Source of the DNA: Maea johnstoni
Taxonomy: Eukaryota > Annelida > Polychaeta > Spionida > Magelonidae
Length of the DNA: 64,000 nt
Direction of reading: 5' to 3'
Assembly (NCBI GenBank): GCA_963942565.1
Contig: OZ012694.1
Coordinates: forward strand, 25,683,531-25,747,530
Shown here: positions 57,255 to 64,000 of the stretch, one piece after another
Numbering within the stretch: the stretch's first letter is position 1
How the letters are laid out: each line of letters opens with the position of its first letter
The notes under the pieces: generated by a model
What the model saw: the letters and a program-made list of their open reading frames with translations, nothing else
Told to the model about the DNA's origin: nothing
Databases searched by the model: none
Made by a program: the position numbers and the translations under genes

Positions 57255-58690
57255 AAACCTTATCATACAGATTGTGCGCCAGCGTATTTTTAGAAAAAAC
57301 AATTCAAACCATAACCTAACAGTAATCATATAGATTGTGTGACAGTTTTTGTCAACAAAACAATTTGTACCATAACCTAACTGTAGGCTTAGTGCAGTAG
57401 GTTGATGGAGATGCCTTCTCATATAGATTGTGTGACAGTTTTTGTCAACAAAACAATTTAAACCTTAACCTAACTGTAGGCTTAGTGCAGTAGGTAGATG
57501 GAGACACCTTATCATATAGATTGTGTGACAGTTTTTGTCAACAAAACAATTTAAACCTTAACCTAACTGTAGGCTTAGTGCAGTAGGTAGATGGAGACAC
57601 TTTATCATGTAGATTGTGTGACAGTTTTTGTCAACAAAACAATTTAAACCTTAACCTAACTGTAGGCTTAGTGCAGTAGGTAGATGGAGACACCTTATCA
57701 TATAGATTGTGTGACAGTTTTTGTCAACAAAACAATTGGAACCATAACCTAACTGTAGGCTTTGTCAGGGAGTGTATTTATTTACGTCTCTGGCTTTGTG
57801 CAGTAGGTAGGTTGGGATACCTTATCATGTAGATTTTCGACAAAACAATTGGAACCATAACCTAACAGTAGGCTTAGTGCAGTAGGTAGATGGAGACACT
57901 TTATCATATAGATTGTGTGACAATTTTGTCAACAAAACAATTGGAACCATAACCTAACAGTAGGCTTTGTGCAGTAGGTAGATGGAGACACCTTATCATA
58001 TAGATTGTGTGACAGTTTTTGTCAACAAAACAATTTGAGCCATAACCTAACAGTAGGCTTAGTGCAGTAGGTAGATGGAGACACCTTATCATATAGATTG
58101 TGTGACAGTTTTTGTCAACAAAACAATTTGAGCCATAACCTAACAGTAGGCTTAGTGCAGTAGGTAGATGGAGACACCTTATCATGTAGATTGTGTGACA
58201 GTTTTTGTCAACAAAACAATTGGAACCATAACCTAACTGTAGGCTTTGTCAGGGAGTGTATTTATTTACGTCTCTGGCTTTGTGCAGTAGGTAGGTTGGG
58301 ATACCTTATCATGTAGATTTTCGACAAAACAATTGGAACCATAACCTAACAGTAGGCTTAGTGCAGTAGGTAGATGGAGACACCTTATCATATAGATTAT
58401 GTGACAATTTTGTCAACAAAACAATTGGAACCATAACCTAACTGTAGGCTTAGTGCGGTAGGTAGATGGAGACACCTTATCATGTAGATTGTGTGACAGT
58501 TTTTGTCAACAAAACAATTGGAACCATAACCTAACTGTATGCTTAGTGCAGTAGGTAGATGGAGACACCTTATCATGTAGATTGTGTGACAGTTTTTGTC
58601 AACAAAACAATTGGAACCATAACCTAACAGTAGGCGTAGTGCAGTAGGTAGATGGAGACACCTTATCATATAGATTGTGTTTTTGATTAT
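57255..58690. repeat. 93-bp tandem array, about 15 units, with 484-bp higher-order period
   Basis: The unit includes TATAGATTGTGTGACAGTTT, TTGTCAACAAAACAATTTGA and TAGGCTTAGTGCAGTAGGTA. A variant carrying GTCAGGGAGTGTATTTATTT occurs at 57763 and again at 58247, 484 bases apart, followed in both cases by a shortened unit with GATTTTCGACAAAAC. Since 93 is a multiple of three, minus-strand frames repeat a 31-residue unit without stops in places. Confidence 0.97.
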
Positions 58691-59017
58691 CTCCTTTGCT
58701 GATGAGCTCACCTAAAGCCTCTCCGCTGGTTTTCCATGCATCTGTTTTCCAATGTTCAATCAGAGCCTAATCCACAAACATAATTGTGAAGCCCTTAATC
58801 AGTGTTTGGTCACCTGTTGATAATAGCAAATGGAGATATGTGCATATTTTTGTGTTAACTCATTTGTGCCTGTAGCGTCAGAAACGTACATTACCAAGGT
58901 TATTTATATCTCTGGTAGTGTCCTAACCATTTTGGCAGTGTCTTTGTAACTGGAGCATTATAAAAAAATATATTAGTAAAGATATGAGTAATACATGATA
59001 TATATAAGAAAATGATA

Positions 59018-59256
59018 AGGCCCAAAAAAAGTTGTTTGTTTCTTGTAACCCTACCCTAACAAGTTTTTATTCAAAAAATCCCTACCCTTAAGTTTTTTCC
59101 GCCCTTTCAACTACCAATCAACATAAAACATGCATAAAACACAAATTTTTGACCAAAAGATAATGAATTTTTTTTACCGGCCTACCTAACCTACCTTATT
59201 TTTTTCAGACCGTTATAATATATTTTATAATATATTAATATTTTTTCTTAGCCTAA
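59018..59256 (+). mobile_element. Family C MITE, copy 2
   Basis: AGGCCCAAAAAAAGTTGTTT at left, with CCCTACCCTAACAAGTTTTT and AACTACCAATCAACATAAAA inside. The right end is partly replaced by AT-rich sequence before TTCTTAGCCTAA. Confidence 0.82.
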
Positions 59257-59282
59257 TTGATCAAAACCCATCCCATAACTGG

Positions 59283-59283
<1 letters not shown>

Positions 59284-59379
<96 letters not shown>
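59284..59379. repeat. (AT)n microsatellite
   Basis: About 95 bp of pure AT, close behind a family C element. Confidence 0.98.
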
Positions 59380-59381
<2 letters not shown>

Positions 59382-59824
59382 TGGAATAGGATATTTGTGT
59401 GTGTAAAGACATGAAGCTGTAAATCCTGAGTACAGCTAGAGGCACCTGCAGCATCTTAGAAGGTTGATAAGTATGGCTCCCAGTTCCGTTAGGGAGACAT
59501 TATTAAATGTTCTGGCTCCAGCAAGCAGCGGCCTCTCTAACATAAGGTTTTTCGTCTGACAGCCAATATTCTACGAGTACAAATCACAGTCGCCCCTCCC
59601 CCTACTCCGGTACAGCTTGAAGCACTCGCATCCACATGGGCTCTGTTTACACACACTCCACCTAGCCACTCTCTAAAGATCAAATTACCTCTCCTGTGTT
59701 GAGAGTAAATACATCCTCACAACTTATGCCGTTTCATCATGCTGAACAGTATTTTACGATTGGAAAAAGATGCCCTTTATGCGAGGTACAGTCTCAGCTT
59801 CCAGCGGTGAACCGCCAATTTTAA

Positions 59825-59846
59825 GAATCCAGGGGGCGCTCTACCA
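59825..59846 (+). promoter_or_regulatory. CTCF-like site
   Basis: AATCCAGGGGGCGCTCTACC carries the strong core CCAGGGGGCGCT. It is in a GC-richer island and in the same orientation as the site at 31115. Confidence 0.35.
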
Positions 59847-59860
59847 GTGTGAGATGTATT

Positions 59861-59950
59861 TTAACCCTTCCACTGCTGACACTACCTTCGCCCAAAGCTT
59901 AAGGACGCAACGATTTTTGGGAACAATCTAAACCCTGTCATGTTGGTATG
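59861..59950 (+). mobile_element. Family A MITE, left part only
   Basis: TTAACCCTTCCACTGCTGAC to CCCTGTCATGTTGGTATGAT. Similarity stops close to the fold-back centre, so one arm is missing. Confidence 0.88.
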
Positions 59951-61181
59951 ATTATTGCTCAAATCCCATTGTTATTCACTATTGTTTTACCTTTTTCACT
60001 TGCAGGAGGCAAGTGAGACATTTGCCAGTGACTTGGTGTTAGTTGTAGGCCCTTATCAAAATGTACCGGGTAATTTCTCACAATTTCAAAGGATAATGCT
60101 CTGAAAATTCCATTATGTCCTTACAAGTCTCAGCTATATTTCAATTAGTTTATAGGGTTGTCTTTATAGCCTTTATTGTCTGGATCTATGATAATTTTGA
60201 AAATATCTTATAAATAAAACTGAAATTTAACAAAATATTTCGATAACAGTCATTGATTTTCCCATCAATGGGTTAACGTATATAATAGACTGGTTGCTTT
60301 TGATGAATACCTGTCCTGGGTCTCTTTCTCATTCAATTGGATTTCTTTATTTGCTGTTTATTAGTAATGAACTGCGTCACGTGTCACTTCCATTTCATAG
60401 AAAGTAGATTTCAGACATCATGCACCCAATATCTTATGACTGGAATTGACGTATTGTGCGTTCATGCGTGGCAGTGATTTGATGAAGGAACAATAGCTTG
60501 GGAAGATATTTCCCGCATGAGTAGTTAGTAGCTCCTGGCACACTTGTAGCTCAGGGTCTGTTCAGTGGTGATAAGATGTATATAGTGACTCCTTATCTCT
60601 GTGTCATTCTTGGCTTGACTGCTCAGCTCTGGTGAAATCCATGTTGTGACATGTGATACCAAGTCCCTTTAGACTGGAAACACTGTCTATATCACCCTCG
60701 GGCTATTTAACGGGCACTTAAGCCATTATTGTCCAAGTAAGCAGTAGACTGGACTTGCCCAGGCTATTGTGAGATTGAAAAAAGCCTCCATCTTGCCACT
60801 AATGGGCTTAAATAAACATACATTACAGTCAAGCCTCATCCTAAAAAAACTAAAATGAATTGAACTAAAATTTGAAAAAGTTTTTGACTAAATATTGTTT
60901 TTGAATTTAACTTAGGTTGGTTGTGGTTTTGGTTCAGATAAACATTTCTCCTTGCATGAGTAGAATCTCTACTGTATGTTTCTGAGAGAGCTGTATGGCC
61001 ATCTTCCTATATTGTTGTCAATCCCTCACCCCCTCGAGACCTGCCATTTTCATTAGAGCTTTTTGCTGTAGCACAAAGGCAAGTGGCTGGCCCTCATCCG
61101 TCATTGTACGGTAATGCCATCCCCTTGTTCCTAGACGCAGCACGGCTACTACTACTGAGAAAGATGAGATTCACTCTGATC

Positions 61182-61416
61182 AGGCCAAGAAAAAATATTG
61201 TTTGTTTCCTGTAACGGTCTTAAAAAAAGAGGGTAGGTAGGTCGGCAAAATATATATTTTTTGCATCATTTTTTTGGTCAAAAATGTGTGTTTTATACAT
61301 GTTTTACGTTGATTGGGAGTTAGGAGGGCAAAAAAAACTTTAGGGTAGGGATTTATTTGAATAAAAACTTGTTAGGGTAGGGTTACAGGAAACAAACAAC
61401 TATTTTTTTTAGGCCT
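61182..61416 (-). mobile_element. Family C MITE, copy 3
   Basis: Inverted relative to copies 1 and 2. AGGCCAAGAAAAAATATTGT at left and CAAACAACTATTTTTTTTAG then GCCT at right. Confidence 0.88.
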
Positions 61417-61727
61417 CACAGGTTTCTCTCAAGGTCGCTGTGAACAGAGTCTACGCTGAATGATGTCTCACTTATCTCCACCCATTCTTTTTCATTAAAT
61501 GCTATTGTGCGTTTTACTTAGAAATAGCTATTTATTCTATACTGTTAGTGACCTGTGGCTCTTACTCCTCTATCACTTTTGCGGTCGTTGGCTTCTTTCT
61601 GACCCACATCATACAGAGCTTTGATATTCACATGAAATTTGAAAAAGCTATTTTACTCAATGTATGTTTTATCCAGAGCGCATACATAGGAAAATTTGAA
61701 TAGTAAAATCTATGATATATTACTTAT

Positions 61728-62598
<871 letters not shown>

Positions 62599-62725
62599 AT
62601 TTTTATTGTATATGTGTGTGTAAAATGTAATTAAGCTTAATGATACATAATGATATAATGATAAGTGATGGGTTTGTAATTCATGAAGGTGCTCTGACTG
62701 CAGAGTCCCATCCAATTATAATTTA

Positions 62726-62955
62726 TTAACTCATTATTGCTTAAGAGTTCCTTGAGAAAGTGTCGTCTTGATCTCTAATACTTTTGACCATAACTTTGGA
62801 AAGGGAATGAAATCAAAAAATATTTGAAGGAGAGTTGTTGGTAGCATTCTAAGTAACATTTCTCCATCAATTATTTTCCCAAGTATGCTTTTACTTGAAA
62901 AATATCCTCAAACGTGTCAGGCTGCTTTTGGCTGCTGTGAGTTTTGATGGGTTAA
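62726..62955. mobile_element. Family B fold-back MITE, complete
   Basis: TTAACTCATTATTGCTTAAG at left and GAGTTTTGATGGGTTAA at right, 230 bp. AATATTTGAAGGAGAGTTGT in the left arm pairs with CATTTCTCCATCAATTATTT in the right arm. Confidence 0.9.
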
Positions 62956-63422
62956 ACTATTTATATTTTTTTCTTGCAGTAAAAACCTCTTTTCTATAGC
63001 CAGCTACACATAATAAGCCATTATCAAGTGAGCACAGACCCAGCTACCTTCGGGGGAACCATGAAGTATTACCAGAAAACAATTTTCAGATCTATATTGA
63101 CTGCAATAGTGCACTAATCTTCTACTTTTTTTAGCCTCAAGGCCAATGTATTTCCTATTCGATACATGCATTCCCATAGTACCCTACTCAATCACGTACT
63201 GTAGTAGTCGCTGTAAGCATTAGGCTTTGGGTAGAATCTTGCTTGGCGTATGAGAAGAAGTGGTTGGTGTGAAGTTAGGCAGTGGTGTTCCATGGGTACT
63301 TTGGCTTTCATCAACTATTTATAACTAACTAGTCATTAATGTGGCAGTAAATTGATGATAAATGGAATTTATTTTCAAACGCAAATGTGTCAGATCATCT
63401 GTATGCTCCAGATGTAAAAAGG
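62956..63422. other. Intergenic DNA, nothing recognised
   Basis: Mixed composition, no repeat family or frame identified. Confidence 0.6.
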
Positions 63423-63640
63423 TTAACCCTTTATGCATGTTGCGGTCATGATAGCTATTATTTGGCCAATAGAACATGATGCAAAAAAAATGGAAAAATC
63501 ACTAAAACCCTGGCACATGAGTATGCACCTGAAAGTACTCAGCGAGAGCATTCCAATGAATACCAACATGACAGGGTTTAGATGGTTTCTAAAGAATTTT
63601 CTGTCATTATGCTTTGGAAGAAAGTAGCCTCAGCATTAGA
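63423..63640 (-). mobile_element. Family A MITE, left member of head-to-head pair
   Basis: TTAACCCTTTATGCATGTTG at left, GTAGCCTCAGCATTAGA at right. Its right terminus touches the next copy. Confidence 0.9.
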
Positions 63641-63856
63641 TAACCCTTCTGATGCGTGAGGTTACTTAATTATGTCGGATGCACATAAACATTTAAAAAT
63701 ATGAAAATCAACTAAAATCAAGTCATGTTGGTATTCATTTGAAAGCTCTCATTGAGTTCTATCAGATGAGTACCAGGTGCCAGGGTTCCAGCCATTTTTC
63801 AGGTTTTTGCATCATTTTGTATTGGCTAAATTTGCCACCAGCAGCATAAGGGTTAA
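63641..63856 (+). mobile_element. Family A MITE, right member of head-to-head pair
   Basis: TAACCCTTCTGATGCGTGAG at left, CAGCATAAGGGTTAA at right. Together with its neighbour it makes a 434-bp inverted repeat. Confidence 0.92.
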
Positions 63857-64000
63857 AAATGGAGGAGAGGAAGAAGATGGCCACTGTGACTTTCTCATCA
63901 GCTGCTACTCAGAACAACATGTTCATTGGGATGTGGTGTGAATTAAATTTGCATGCTCACTGGGCGCTTACCCCAGATCAGCTTTCAGTGCACGATAAGT
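63857..64000. other. End of window, nothing recognised
   Basis: Short GC-balanced stretch; GAGGAGAGGAAGAAGATGGC near 63862 has no frame of use in so short a piece. Confidence 0.5.

Larger units (their letters stand above)
58700..61720. other. Intergenic DNA with moderately GC-rich islands
   Basis: 59400-59860 and 60970-61170 are richer in GC than their flanks but have no sustained frame. Family C copies 2 and 3, an AT array, a truncated family A MITE and a CTCF-like site are the only features I can name. CGTCACGTGTCAC at about 60376 is a perfect CACGTG E-box. Confidence 0.6.

Noticed and set aside
57255-58690. CRISPR-like array
   Set aside because: Units are head-to-tail copies over their whole length with no unique spacers, in a eukaryotic genome.
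57904-58711. Minus-strand repeat protein of 31-residue units
   Set aside because: The period is a multiple of three, so open frames arise without selection; no promoter or splice sites seen. Kept only as a check in the findings.

Overview
The window is AT-rich animal genomic DNA with spliced genes, GT-AG introns, very long (AT)n and (ATT)n arrays and many short non-autonomous DNA transposons. A marine invertebrate fits best. An echinoderm is my guess, but that is a weak inference from repeat style, not a proof. Positions 1-47379 hold the 3' three quarters of one plus-strand gene of the NDRG family (N-myc downstream-regulated gene, catalytically dead alpha/beta-hydrolase fold). The first exons lie upstream of the window. 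Eleven constitutive coding exons (1644-1701, 2744-2861, 6128-6190, 7876-7936, 8539-8625, one of 15310-15387 or 15468-15545, 33652-33770, 34641-34676, 35002-35149, 35788-35839, 47150-47379) join without a frame break into 349 codons plus a stop. Splice phases agree at every junction.

The most interesting part is alternative splicing capacity. One 78-nt exon is duplicated in tandem with an 80-nt intron between the copies, which looks like a pair of mutually exclusive exons. A degenerate third copy may survive 4 kb downstream. The next intron (15546-33651, 18.1 kb) holds several candidate cassette exons. Five of them (four of 105, 39, 102 and 48 nt with paired splice sites, and a weaker 24-nt one) have a length divisible by three and are open in the frame set by the flanking phase-0 exons. 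All would insert short Ser-, Lys- or Arg-rich peptides at the same point of the hydrolase cap region. A further candidate exon at 41897 would change the C-terminal tail, and a hydrophobic alternative end may start at 13385. None of these is proven without transcript data.

Layout: 1-1643 upstream intron with a large ATT array; 1644-8625 five small exons; 8626-15309 intron; 15310-15545 duplicated exon pair; 15546-33651 cassette-rich intron; 33652-35839 four exons close together; 35840-47149 intron with the alternative exon; 47150-47379 last coding exon; about 47380-48970 3' UTR. From 49000 to 64000 I see no protein-coding gene. That part holds a GC- and CpG-richer block ending in a strong splice donor (51460-52148), which could be the first non-coding exon of a downstream gene, a 93-bp tandem array with higher-order structure (57255-58690), microsatellites and MITEs.

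Mobile DNA is almost all small elements. Family A (about 215 bp, TTAA-CCCTT ends, whole-length fold-back, 13 copies) and family B (about 220 bp, TTAA-CCCAT ends, fold-back) look piggyBac-like from their termini. Family C is about 230 bp with ends reading AGGCCTAAAAAAA. There is also one 688-bp element with long inverted repeats built of TTGACAAGTTTT-like sub-repeats, a TA-flanked 159-bp palindromic element, and a tRNA-derived SINE. I saw no retrovirus, LTR element or Polinton.
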